Source of the DNA: Pomphorhynchus laevis
Taxonomy: Eukaryota; Acanthocephala; Palaeacanthocephala; Echinorhynchida; Pomphorhynchidae
Direction: 5' to 3'
Length of the DNA stretch: 64,000 nucleotides
NCBI GenBank assembly: GCA_012934845.2
Contig: WNNJ02000780.1
Span: 62,001-126,000, forward strand
The notes under the pieces were generated by a model. That model saw nothing but the letters and a program-made list of their open reading frames with translations, ran no database searches and had not been told where the DNA came from. How positions within the stretch are numbered: position 1 is the stretch's first letter; each line of letters starts with the position of its first letter. Positions 1-9,498 of the stretch are shown piece by piece. A program made the position numbers and the translations under genes.

Positions 1-1278
1 GTAAAGCAATATGAATCTCTGTTTAATTTTTTAAGGTAGAATTTAGCTTAAATTTAACTTAAATTTAGAGATGAACAAAGACATTAAAATTTTAATGTCG
101 ATTTAAATTCTTTATTCCTAAGTATTCCTTAATTAATAGCAGTTAATATAGCCAGTGAGTTAATTTATTCGGACGATTTGATCTTCACTGAAAAATGACT
201 AATTTGTTAAATTTAAAATTATAAATCAGTTTTATCAGCTAGGATTTAAAGCAGGGTCGTCGCGGCTACAACTTGAAGTGCTTATCGTTATATTAATAAA
301 TCCAACAGTTGCAGTTAGCTAGTGTTTTATAAATTCTGAAAATTGATTGTTCACTCATATTGGATTATTTATTAGTGGAGAGAGTGAAGTAATAAATAAA
401 TAATTTTGCGTTCAAATTAAATTTAAAATATACTTTTTAGTAAATTTCAAACGAAATTATAGTCGTCAGATATGATAATTATTTAAAAAGTAATAAAATG
501 ATCAAAACAATTAAATTATTTACAAATTATTCAGTCAATAATCATCAACTCCAATACGCAATTCTTAGAATTTAAAAAATAACATGTCTTGAAATTGTTA
601 TATGACGAAAAATCTTAGCAGTTTGCTCAAAAAAGCAAACTGCTAGTTAACTTTATTTAAGTACAAAAGATGCAGATATTTATCAAATTTCCGGAAACAA
701 AATTCTTCGACATTGCATTGGATGCTTTCATGATAATCAATTATGTCTATAATTTGATGTTTATATCTGATTGCTTGATTAAAAGTTAGCAATGAATTCC
801 CATTTAGTTATAATTCTCTATATCATCAATTAAATTTTAACAACAATCTAAACCTTTAGTCAAAAATGATTTTCAAAAACGATCAGCATTAAGGACGATT
901 ATTCGGACACTTTTTACTATAAAGCGATCTTTTGTAAAGCTTGAAGGTCCTTATATATTAAATAAATAGTTAAAATTTCTATCGTTTACTTAATAATAAA
1001 AATTATATAAATTCAAGAAGTAATTTGAATTTGAAATTTTGTAATAATAACATGCAATTTTTATTGCGTTATCGTAAACAACATTGAAAATATTAATATA
1101 TTTGAATCATTAAAAAAACGTTATTCAAAATGTCCTTTCAAAATATGCATTTTTTCAAGCAAATTTTAATTCTGGTCGAACAATCGATCCCGAATAAGAC
1201 ATTGAATCAATTTTGTTACAACTGATCTTCAGTTGTAAATTTGTAGCGACTGATTTTTATTATTCCTTTTATATCCCC
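1..1278. other. AT-rich stretch without a recognisable gene
   Basis: No open frame of coding character and no known repeat was recognised on either strand. The only ordered structure seen is the perfect inverted repeat at 616-645, listed separately. It may be intergenic DNA or intron. Confidence 0.5.
616..645. repeat. Perfect inverted repeat, 12-bp arms
   Basis: Arms at 616-627 (TAGCAGTTTGCT) and 634-645 are exact reverse complements with a 6-base A-rich loop. One of about seventeen such hairpins in the window. Confidence 0.85.
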
Positions 1279-1394
1279 TTTCCTCCCCTTCGCTTGATGT
1301 CGGTGGTCCTCAACAGTTGGGGTCTTATTTACTGGAATAGTGAATGAGATCCCAAATTGCTGATGGCCAGCGACATCAAGCGGAGGGGAGGAAA
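1279..1394. other. Long near-perfect hairpin, candidate small-RNA precursor or MITE-like palindrome
   Basis: The two arms, each about 55 bases, start TTTCCTCCCC and end GGGGAGGAAA and enclose a loop of about 5 bases near GGAAT. Comparing the left arm with the reverse complement of the right arm, several differences are T/C or G/A changes that would still pair as G:U in RNA; only a few are true mismatches. Retained wobble pairs are what selection on a transcribed hairpin would give, but an old palindrome with transition mutations looks similar. The arms are longer than most animal microRNA stems and are richer in G+C than the surroundings. A 72-codon minus-strand frame over this region is just the hairpin read through. 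Confidence 0.75.
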
Positions 1395-2060
1395 ATGTTA
1401 TAAATATGTGATTAAAATATGTGGTTGCATTCAATAGAATGGTCGTTGTCTTCTTATCAATCGATTAGTTATATCGAAACTAAACTAACAGATTCAAAAA
1501 AACATACTTTACTTAAAACTTTTTATAAGGGCTTCGATTTTTTTTGTCATTTCGATGACGTCTGTGCCAAATGAATTCGACTATATATGAGGTGATCATT
1601 GAGCGATGTGTACCCGATCGCTTTCTATTGCCTGATTTCAACTGGTTTAATGTGGACTAAATTTGCTGAGTATGAATTCCTTCTGAGGTAACAAACTCAA
1701 CGGAATGATTTACAGTTCAGTGTTCAAATCTGTACCCGTCTAGGCTTTGCACACCACAATACCCTTTTCAGAGAATAAATAAATAAATTTTAAAATTTTT
1801 AGCGCAAACGAATTTATCCCAAAAAATATACGCCATTCGAAAGAGCACATGAAGATGTACCATAAACAAAATTCAAAGTGGTCATTAGATCTGGACAAAA
1901 TGAACTCTCGAAATTTATTAAAGTAAATCCCTACAGTTTTCCTATGAATTTTGAACTCTGCCGCTGCGCAGCAATCGACTTATTTTCAATCGACTTATTT
2001 GTTTTTATTGTGTACATCACAATAAAAACTCGACTTATTTTCAAACAGCTAAGACTAATC
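1395..2060. other. AT-rich spacer with one dispersed-repeat copy
   Basis: No gene recognised. About 1784-1875 holds a repeat (…CATTCGAAAGAGCACATGAAG…) that recurs with changes at 6121-6247 and 7822-7918. In the latter two it runs on into a GCGTCAAACTGAAAA sequence next to the Penelope-like pieces, so it probably belongs to that family. A 10-base CGACTTATTT motif occurs three times around the hairpin at 2001-2029. Confidence 0.5.
2001..2029. repeat. Perfect inverted repeat, 12-bp arms
   Basis: Left arm GTTTTTATTGTG (2001-2012), right arm 2018-2029, loop TACAT. It lies between copies of CGACTTATTT, so it looks like an insertion or snap-back within a small direct repeat. Confidence 0.85.
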
Positions 2061-2345
2061 AAATCAGCTAACTGAGTCTACGTATTTAATATAATTATAA
2101 AATAAAATATAATAATTTAATAAATTTAATTTAATTTATTAATCAAAATTTAATAATTAAATAAAATAAAAATAAATATATATAATAATGCAAAATAAAT
2201 AAATCAAAATTTAATAATTAGATAATTAAAAATTGTAAATAATTGTTATAAGATTTTATAACTTATATCAAGTTAAAATAAAAAATTGAAATTTAAAATA
2301 AAAGTCAATTTTTATGAATTGACTAATAAATAACAGACGTTGTAT
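2061..2345 (+). repeat. Tail repeat of the AT-rich Penelope-like family, copy T1
   Basis: It begins AAATCAGCTAACTGAGTCTA and runs through AT-rich sequence to …TTTATGAATTGACTAATAAA. The same unit is found at 3235-3365 (partial), 7151-7300, 7564-7795, 7935-8120, 8130-8185, 59742-59945, and inverted at 43623-43746. At 59742 it lies directly next to a minus-strand Penelope RT, which is why I assign it to that family. The next stretch, 2346-2700, shows no gene. Confidence 0.7.
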
Positions 2346-2700
2346 CAGAAGAGGGATTATTTGAAGGATGATGTATCAGAATAATGTATCATAATCAGGA
2401 TTAATTAAATAATTGACTATTCAATTAAAATAATTGAATAATCCTTTTTTTCAATAATATGCACACTAGTCAGAGCCCTTGTATCTCGGGATGACTGCTG
2501 GAAAGTCGATCTGGAAATTCGACCTGGAAAGTCAATCTGGAAAGTCGATTGTAAGTAGTATATTAAGCAGCCAAGAAAGTTCAAACTTTTATTTTTATAT
2601 AAAAATAATAAATAATTTTTTTTACAGTAAAGGAAATTACATACATCTTCAATAGTCATAAAATTGAAAACTAAATCGTCGTTGGAAATATACCGTGTGG

Positions 2701-3193
2701 TTAGGTGTGGTCAGGATTATTGGCAGGTCGATTTCGGGAAGAACGAAAGCCCCGAAGGCACATGGAAGCAGATCGACATAGAGCAATACCAACGATGCGT
2801 TTTAGTCGGCAAATACAGTTCGCATACGAGTTTGTGGTCGAATTCATTGATTGTAACCGAGCGATGCGTCTAATAAGTTGTAACGCGTTTTCTCCTATGC
2901 CACCCGATGCTGCGAACACAAGTGGTGCGAAACTACCTCGATCGACCAGACTTATTCTCTCTTCATATTTCGATCTTTTTCGAGTCTCGTGGTACTTGAA
3001 AGCACTAACTGTTGATGATGAGTACGAAACGGCGTGGTTGTTAAAGATGGTGACGTCAAAAAACGTCCGCTCGAATCGACTCTCATATAATCCGCTGCAA
3101 ACAACGTCGAGACGTGCTCCCTCCTCACGACATGTTGTGGATTTCTCAAACCTTACGTCATCATTGACTCGCTCCAAAACAGGCTCGAGCCCT
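2701..3193 (-). pseudogene. C-terminal fragment of an RLE-type LINE
   Basis: The minus strand encodes about 160 residues ending an RT protein of the restriction-like-endonuclease LINE group. Seen in order: ARLDVV (the catalytic RxD-like box), FERTFFDVTIF, YEERI, FAPLVFAASGG and CLRGFRSS. The same boxes occur in the fragment at 23689-24570 (ARLDIV, FERTFFDVNIF, YEERV, FTPLVFSTSGG), so the two are relatives at the family level. It is 5'-truncated: the RT core and zinc-finger part are missing. It interrupts the Penelope tail repeat (tail pieces lie at 2061-2345 and 3235-3365), so it most likely inserted into an older Penelope copy. The plus-strand open frame at 2705-3214 is its shadow. Confidence 0.75.
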
Positions 3194-3234
3194 ACTCCAT
3201 TACTTTTTATATAAAAATATAAATAATAATAATA

Positions 3235-3480
3235 ATAATGTAAAATCAATAAGTCAAAATTTAATAATTAAATAATAAAATAAATAATTGTTATAAGTTA
3301 AAATAAAAAATTGTAATTTAAAATAAAAGTCAATTTTTATGAATTGACTAATAAATAACATACGCTGTATCGTAATAAGTTAGAAGTCATAAAGAGGAGC
3401 TGCTATGTTATCAGGTTTCGGTCCCTATTTATCGGCCCAACACGGCAGCGGTGCCAAACACGTGGTAATGACGTATTTCC
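3235..3480 (-). repeat. Penelope-like 3' region with conserved stem-loop
   Basis: 3235-3365 is a partial copy of the tail repeat. From about 3391 to 3480 follows a GC-richer block shared with 59970-60060, in which GCTGC…GT pairs with …AGCAGC on the other side of a CCGAAACC segment. In the copy at 59970 the pairing is cleaner (CTGCTATG with CATAGCAG). It adjoins the RT C-terminus in both copies, so it is probably the element's own 3' untranslated region or pseudo-LTR. Confidence 0.6.
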
Positions 3481-3668
3481 TCTTATTAAATTTGATTATA
3501 TAGTATCTCATTCTAATACAAAGTATATTATTTATTATCCATCCATAAAAATTTGCCACTTAACAGTTTAAATGATGTATTTCCTCTGAAATAACTATCT
3601 AGTATCTCATTCTAATACAAAGTATATTATTTATTATCCATCCATAAAAATTTTCCGCTAATGATTTT
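3471..3668. repeat. Tandem duplication, about 100-bp unit, two copies
   Basis: The units 3471-3573 and 3574-3668 both read TATTTCCTCT…CTATCTAGTATCTCATTC…TCCATCCATAAAAATTT. The copy at about 60055 has a single unit; the copy near 63230-63520 has two, more diverged. It lies just beyond the RT C-terminus of the Penelope-like element. Confidence 0.75.
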
Positions 3669-3689
3669 AAATTTATTTTTAATATATTG

Positions 3690-5475
3690 TGTTGATTTAT
3701 AAATTTAAATATTTTCTGTTTGATAATATTTTTAAATTATTTAAATATTTTAAAAGAAAGTCAATATCGTTACAAATTGTTGCAATTCTTAAAATTTCAT
3801 TATTTAATGTATTATATTTTATATTATATGGTATGCATGAATGCTCATGCAGAAATATGTTTTTTGTAAATTTAAATATGTCATCTTTACGATATAAATT
3901 AATAGTAGTTTTAGTTAATGTTAATTTAATGTTCATATCTAGATATACACCTTCTTTATCATTAATATTGGTTTTGTTAAGAATAAGGCTTTCTGGATAA
4001 ATTTGTTCACTAATTGAATAAAATTATTAGAATTAAATACACATATATCATCAATGTATCGAAACATATATTTCATATATTTATATTGTTTAGATTTAGT
4101 TTTTACACAGTTATGAACAAATTCATATTCTATAAAGCTTAAAAACAAGTCAGCTATAATTGGGCTACTATTACCTCTCATTGGAACACCTTTTATTTGT
4201 CTAAATATAGATGTCCCTACTTTTAAATAATTTTGATTTATCAAAATATTTAAGTATTCTATTAATTCAATTTTATCCATATATTTATATTTATTTAATG
4301 GTTTAATTTTTGTTAGATAGACGTTATAGTTATTATAACATATATATGTATATCTTTTCCGAATATAAGATTAATTAATTTTACTAATGCATCTTTAATA
4401 TCTGCTAAATCTAGATTTGTATAAAGCGTACTAAAATCGTATGTATTTATATTTTGAAAATTTATTCCTTTTGTCTGTTCTAAAAATTCTTTTGTAGAAT
4501 TAATACTGAAATAGTGTTTTATACCAGTATTAATTTCGATTACCTTGCAATATTTTTTAAAATGTGCTTTAATTACTTTAAGTATTTTATTCATATAGAC
4601 AGAAAGTGGTTTTAATGTACATTTAAAAGCACTACATATGAACCTAGGTTTTATTGGATTTTTATGTAATTTTGGATTCCAATATAATATAGGTATAGTT
4701 TTATTATCTAATTCAACCTTTATACCCTTTTTATCCATTATAGAACAGTGACTTGTAATAATTGTTTCTAAACTCAACTCACTACGTTCATATGTTGGAT
4801 TTACATTTAAATCATTAGAATTAACCTCTTTCATTAGTATATCATAATAAAGCTTTTTGCATATGAAGACAAAGTTATTACTAGCTTTATCAATAGTTGT
4901 TACCCTTTTTATATTTCATATTAAGCTTAAAATATAATAAAGTATATATAATAAAATAATATATATAATATAATATATATAAAAATATAATAAAATATTA
5001 TAAAGCCTTATATATAAATGAATATTTTTTCCGAATATAAGATTAAGTTCTGTGTATTTATCAATAGTTGTTATTATATAGTTATCCTTTAATTTGGTAA
5101 GTTCTGTGTACATATCTTTATTAATTTTATCTTTTCTTTTATAATTGTTTGTTATTTTCATTTTATTTTTAATTTTATCAAATATATAATCTTTCCAAAT
5201 GTTTATCTTAGATATATTCGAGCTTTCACTATTAATCAGCTTACTAAAGTAATCATTTAAGTTATTATATAACGAATTGTAAATTTTATTTTTGTCGTTG
5301 TTATTATTTAATCTATATTTATACCCTTTTGATAGCATTTTCCTTAATTCATTGTTTTCAATTAATTCTAGATTATGGGTACATATATGTTCATTTATTT
5401 TATCAAAATTAAGACTAATGTTTGAGACTTTTAATTTTAGGACTTCTATAATGTTTCTAATATCATCAATTCTTT
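3690..5475 (-). mobile_element. Penelope-like element, copy A, reverse transcriptase
   Basis: Read on the minus strand from about 5475 to 3690, the frames show a Penelope-type RT: an N-terminal region with KMLSKGYKYRL, then DKASNNFVF, NPKLHKNP with RFI (Penelope hallmark near fingers), YDFSTLYTNL (motif A, metal-binding D), GVPMRGNSSPIIADLF (motif B), and YIDDIC (motif C catalytic DD) followed by FLHEHSCIPYNIKYNTLN. The RT copies a transcript into DNA at the target site in the nucleus. The copy is broken in several places. About 4900-5060 carries extra sequence repeating TTTTCCGAATATAAGATTAA from about 4355. No GIY-YIG domain follows on the same strand. Confidence 0.85.
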
Positions 5476-5594
5476 ATTATAATAAAAAAAATCGTCCTAA
5501 TTGCGGCTTTTACTTACTAAAGTGATCATTTAAGTCATTATATAACGAATTGTAAATTTTATTTTTATAAATATATTTTTTTTGAGTAAAAAAA

Positions 5595-5618
5595 TTGACG
5601 CAACTTTTGTTGCGTCAA
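5595..5618. repeat. Perfect inverted repeat TTGACGCAAC/GTTGCGTCAA
   Basis: 10-bp arms, loop TTTT. It is followed by ACTGAAAAGTGCGTCAAAC, the same block that follows the larger hairpin at 7068-7097, so a GACGCA hairpin is a recurring part of this Penelope family. Confidence 0.85.
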
Positions 5619-6253
5619 ACTGAAAAGTGCGTCAAACTAAAAAGAAAATTTTCGCAATATCCACTCTAAATTTATATATAATAAATATATAATAACTAAC
5701 TCCTTCGATCTTATTGACTTTTGCATCTTAACATCTAAAATTATGCAGTTATTTAAATTTTTACAGCAACAATCGATTGATCGGTCAAAATTTAAAAAAT
5801 TAAAAATTTTTACAATTAATTTGGAATAACTATTTAATGCAATATACAAATAATTGCATATTTAAAATATAGGCCATATTTTTATGGTGATTAGAAAGAA
5901 TGGCGCGATAAAAATAATAGGGCAGTATTTATATTTTCCGAGATATTTCGAAATAAAATCTTTAATTTTAGAAAAAACGAAATTTAAATATTTTTTGAAT
6001 CGTTTGTTAAAATATTTTTAAATGATTTACAAAGGTAATTGATATATTTTACTAAAATTAAGTTTTGAGTTCATAGGAACTTGAGAAAAATGTTAAATTA
6101 AATTTTAAATTTTTATAAAAATAAATTTTTAAATTTTTAACCCAAACGTTTTTCTCCCAAAAAAATTACGTCATTCGTAAGAGTACATGAAGATGTCCAA
6201 TAAACAGGATTTTTGCGTAATTTGGGCAAAGCGCGTCAAACTGAAAAAATCCC

Positions 6254-6283
6254 TATATTGCTAATTTTTAAGTTAGCAATATA
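6254..6283. repeat. Perfect inverted repeat, 11-bp arms, with a shorter sister at 6311-6332
   Basis: TATATTGCTAA (6254-6264) pairs with 6273-6283 around TTTTTAAG. Just downstream CGTTGCT (6311-6317) pairs with AGCAACG (6326-6332) around a nearly identical loop, suggesting both derive from one unit. Confidence 0.8.
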
Positions 6284-6357
6284 AAATTATATATATTCTA
6301 ATTTTTTAATCGTTGCTAATTTTTAAGCAACGTTAAAAATTATGACTTAAAAGTTAC

Positions 6358-7184
6358 ATGTACTCAACCATATTGGAAAAATACTTAAGTACTAATGATT
6401 TCAATTTTAGATCTTTTAAATGTAATAGAAAAAATTGTATAGTTTGTGATGTTATAAATAATAATTGTATCGTAAGTAATACGACAAACAAATGTTTTTC
6501 ATTAAATATTAATAATAATTGTAACTGCAATACCGCAGGTGTAGTGTATCTAATACAATGCACATGTGGATTGCAATATATAGGAAAAACATATCAAATG
6601 TTAAAAACTAGGTTTAGGCAACACATATATAATATACAGCATAATAGTCAAACTATATTTCATAAACATATGAGATTAATAGGACATGATATTAAAACTG
6701 TAAATTATTTATTTTAGAACATATTATCGAAGAAAACATTTCAATATTAAATCAAAAACTATTAGAAAAAGAAGATTTTTGGATTAAAACGCTTAATTCC
6801 ATGTACCCATTAGGATTGAATGACGTGGTACAAGGAATTGGCAGAAGTAGTATAGTACATAATAAACAACTCTATTATAATAATCCGGTTAAACGCAAAC
6901 CAAGAAGTCATGGTGATAAAAGGAATAGGAAAAATAGAGTTAAAAATATTAAAAAAGATATGTATATAAATAAACAATTAGAAATATTAAAACAACTTTT
7001 AAGTGATAATAAACTAAAAGATCTTTATGTAAATATAAGAAGTTTTAATTATAGTTTTATAATTTTTTTTGACGCACTTTGGACAAAGTGCGTCAAACTG
7101 AAAAGATTCAATGGATTATATCTATATCAATTATCTACATCTATTAAGTTTGTCTTCGAAAATTGGACTAAACAAATGAGATAA
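6358..7184 (+). mobile_element. Penelope-like GIY-YIG endonuclease module
   Basis: 6358-6717 encodes 119 residues from an ATG. They hold a cysteine cluster CNRKNCIVC, then VVYLIQCTCGLQYIGKT (the GIY-YIG core) and LKTRFRQH with the usual Arg and His. The next frame continues with EHIIEE, DFWIKTLN and PLGLND, the closing boxes of Penelope endonucleases, then about 120 further residues that are Lys/Arg-rich (KRKPRSHGDKRNRKNRVK). Classical Penelope proteins end soon after the GLN box, so the extension is unusual and would suit an N-terminal endonuclease of the permuted (Naiad/Chlamys) type. The coding stretch is interrupted. It lies on the opposite strand from the RT at 3690-5475. The domain nicks DNA to prime reverse transcription. 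Confidence 0.8.
7068..7097. repeat. Perfect inverted repeat TTTGACGCACTTT, 13-bp arms
   Basis: Arms 7068-7080 and 7085-7097, loop GGAC. It lies inside the last part of the GIY-YIG frame extension and is followed by CTGAAAAG, as at 5618 and near 7905. Confidence 0.88.
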
Positions 7185-7300
7185 GGTAGCTGAGTCTAAG
7201 TATATTAAATTATTTATAAATGTAACATAATGATAAATAAAAATAAAATAATTAAATAATAAATAATTGTTATAAGATTTTATATAATTTAGGCATTTAA
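7151..7300 (+). repeat. Tail repeat copy T3 (starts TTTGTCTTCGAAAATTGG)
   Basis: A 30-base leader (GTCTTCGAAAATTGGACTAA) precedes the GTAGCTGAGTCTAAGTATAT tail. The same leader plus tail occurs at 7564. Here the tail directly follows the GIY-YIG module and runs in the same orientation as the tail at 3235, so the RT/endonuclease block is bracketed by direct tail repeats. Confidence 0.7.
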
Positions 7301-7301
7301 T

Positions 7302-7341
7302 TTCTATTTTAGGCATCATTTACTTGATGCCTAAAATAGAA
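7302..7341. repeat. Perfect inverted repeat, 17-bp arms
   Basis: TTCTATTTTAGGCATCA (7302-7318) is exactly complementary to 7325-7341; loop of 6. It sits at the end of tail copy T3. Confidence 0.9.
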
Positions 7342-7563
7342 GTTTATGTATAGTATTTCGACTATAAAAAATCTTAGCTTTACTATATGAATTTTGTATT
7401 ATTTCTATACTTAGGCTATATGAAAAATGGCTTTGTAAATAAACGGCTATAGTCGACTCTGCATAATAAATCTTGATTCATTAATTCACTTGTATATTAC
7501 ATTTATCTGGAATGTCCAAGTTCTTGAGAATACTGTCTGCCTTTAAACATAATAATGTGTATG

Positions 7564-8185
7564 ATTGTCTTCGAAAATTGGACTAAGCAAATCAGATCAG
7601 GTAACTGAGTCTAAGTATATGAAATTATTTATAAATTAAATATAATGATAAACAAAAAATAAATAAATAAATAAATATAATTAAAATAAATAATTGTTAT
7701 AAGATTTTACAACTTATATCAAGCTAAAATTTTAAATTTAAATTTAAAATAAAAGTCAATTTTTATGAATTTACTAATAAATAATAGACGATGCATCAGA
7801 ATAGGGATTAAGGATTAATCAGAATAAGGATTTATACGCCATTTGAAAGAGCACATGAAGATGTACAATAAACAGGATTTTTGCGTAATTTGGTAAAAGT
7901 GCGTCAAACTGAAAAGATCCTAATTTTATAAACTGCGTTAAAAACAAATCAGTTTAGGTAACTGAGTATACGTATATTAAATTATTTATAAATGTAACAT
8001 AATGATAAATAATAAATATAATAATTAAATAATAAATAAGAAATAATTGTTAATAACTAATAATTTTTATAAAAAATTTTATATAACTTATATCAAGCTA
8101 AAATTTAAAATTGAAATATAAACTGCGTTACAATTTTATAAACAGGTAACTGAGTATACGTATATTAAATTATTTATAATTTAAT
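7564..8185 (+). repeat. Three more tail-repeat copies (T4-T6) with dispersed-repeat copy
   Basis: Copies start near 7564 (GTAACTGAGTCTAAG), 7935 (GTAACTGAGTATACG) and 8130 (same). Between T4 and T5, at 7822-7918, is the CATTTGAAAGAGCACATGAAG repeat running into GTGCGTCAAACTGAAAAG. The preceding 7342-7563 shows no gene. The cluster suggests the tail multiplies or rearranges locally without its coding part. Confidence 0.65.
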
Positions 8186-8193
8186 AAAAATTA

Positions 8194-8440
8194 GATGAGC
8201 CCATTCACAGCTCATCTTACCTACATTCTCCAGTAAATCCACAGCTTGTATTTCGCTTCGCAGTTATTCTACAAGATCGAGATTATATGTTCCACGTCAT
8301 ATTTTGCTCAACGGTCATCGATCATACTCTATTGCAGGGCCTAAACTGTGGAACAATCTTCCCTCTAATGTTACCGCATCATCTTCATATGTACAATTTA
8401 AAAAATGTTTATTTGCATTTCTACAGAATCCTAATTTAAA
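8194..8440 (+). pseudogene. 3' end of a CR1/Jockey-type LINE
   Basis: A plus-strand frame reads …YSIAGPKLWNNLPSNVT…VQFKKCLFAFL, the usual closing segment of CR1/L2/Jockey-type RT proteins (the GPxLWNxLP…FKxxLxxxLF pattern, also visible at 41400 and 45660 in this window). Only the last 70 or so codons remain, so it is strongly 5'-truncated. It begins with a small inverted repeat GATGAG…CTCATC. Confidence 0.65.
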
Positions 8441-9498
8441 AAATTGTAAAAAAATAATGACATTAAGCACTTGAATTTATTAAGAGATTATACTTCGTAA
8501 TACTTTATCTAAATAAAACGTGAATAAACAAGTCATTTGTATTCAGCAATAAGTTTAAATGTCTCATTACAATACTATCATATGTCAATCATAAATTTAA
8601 TCACGCCATTCAACTAAAAGGAATTGGTTTTGGTTGAAATGAAAAAAGTGTGAATTTTAATTTAAACTTGTTTGCCGTGAATTACAATAATATTATACTC
8701 ATTTTCAGCTCTCAAAATGATGCAGTAAAAACTCGATAATTTCTTTACCAAAATCAATGGTTACTCGTTTACTCTCAATGATAGACAGAGGATCGAGCAA
8801 CAAACCTGCATATACATTTCTTATTAAATATATTACATTAACGTGTTAATTACATTAACACAATTTGCTCATTTTATTCTCACTAAACTCCTCTAACAGT
8901 CTATTTTTTATATCAAATTCGCATTTACTCTTTCTTTCAATAAGACATGTTCCTACAGGCAATATAAAATGTTCTCAATGTCAAATTTTCAACTATTTGT
9001 AAAACCCTGTAACCACCAATATGAGAGCATAATACGAAACTGCTTAGTCTGGATTAATTGGCTACACATTAAGAGTTAATTAATAACGCACCATTTTATC
9101 TGTCTGGAGACTTAGAGACTTAAGTATCGAAACCATTTTTAGTCGTCTTATGTGCTTTTAACTCGTTGTTCAACTATGAATCGTCGTTATTAAACAAGTG
9201 GCATCAATTTTTAGCAATCAAATTGAATTATGCTTGCTTAACATATAGAGAAAGAGCATGGATCATTATTTTCAAATATTTAACTAAAACGAAAAGCAAA
9301 CAACCGTTATCTTTGAAGTTAGAAGGAAGTACGGTTGCAAACCGAAAAGTATGATTCGATACACTTGCTAGAAAACGAAAATCTATTTAATACAAAAAGG
9401 ATGTATAATGGGTTGTTTTATCAGCGAAATTAGCAATTTTAATGAATACCAGTTGAGACAGTCGTGACATATTTCACCACAAAGAAGATGCGTAGTTG
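8441..9498. promoter_or_regulatory. Upstream region of the receptor gene, no gene seen
   Basis: No coding region or known repeat was recognised. It must hold the promoter and 5' untranslated part of the receptor gene at 9499, but I cannot point to a TATA box or start site with confidence. A 62-codon plus-strand frame at 9166-9354 is uncharacterised and probably chance. Confidence 0.3.

Larger units (their letters stand above)
5476..6357. other. AT-rich spacer between RT and GIY-YIG modules
   Basis: No gene recognised. It contains three small hairpins, a copy of the dispersed repeat at 6121-6247, and the sequence GCGTCAAACTGAAAA beside the hairpins at 5595 and near 6240. The frames called on either strand here are short and uncharacterised. 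Confidence 0.5.

Noticed and set aside
1216-1434. 72-codon minus-strand frame
   Set aside because: It is the long hairpin read through; the palindrome explains it and there is no protein-like conservation.
2705-3214. 169-codon plus-strand open frame
   Set aside because: It lies opposite a clear RLE-LINE C-terminus on the minus strand and has no family features.
3391-3480. Hammerhead ribozyme in the Penelope 3' block (CCGAAACC present)
   Set aside because: No CUGANGA box precedes the GAAA with a closable stem II in either copy, so only a generic stem-loop is claimed.
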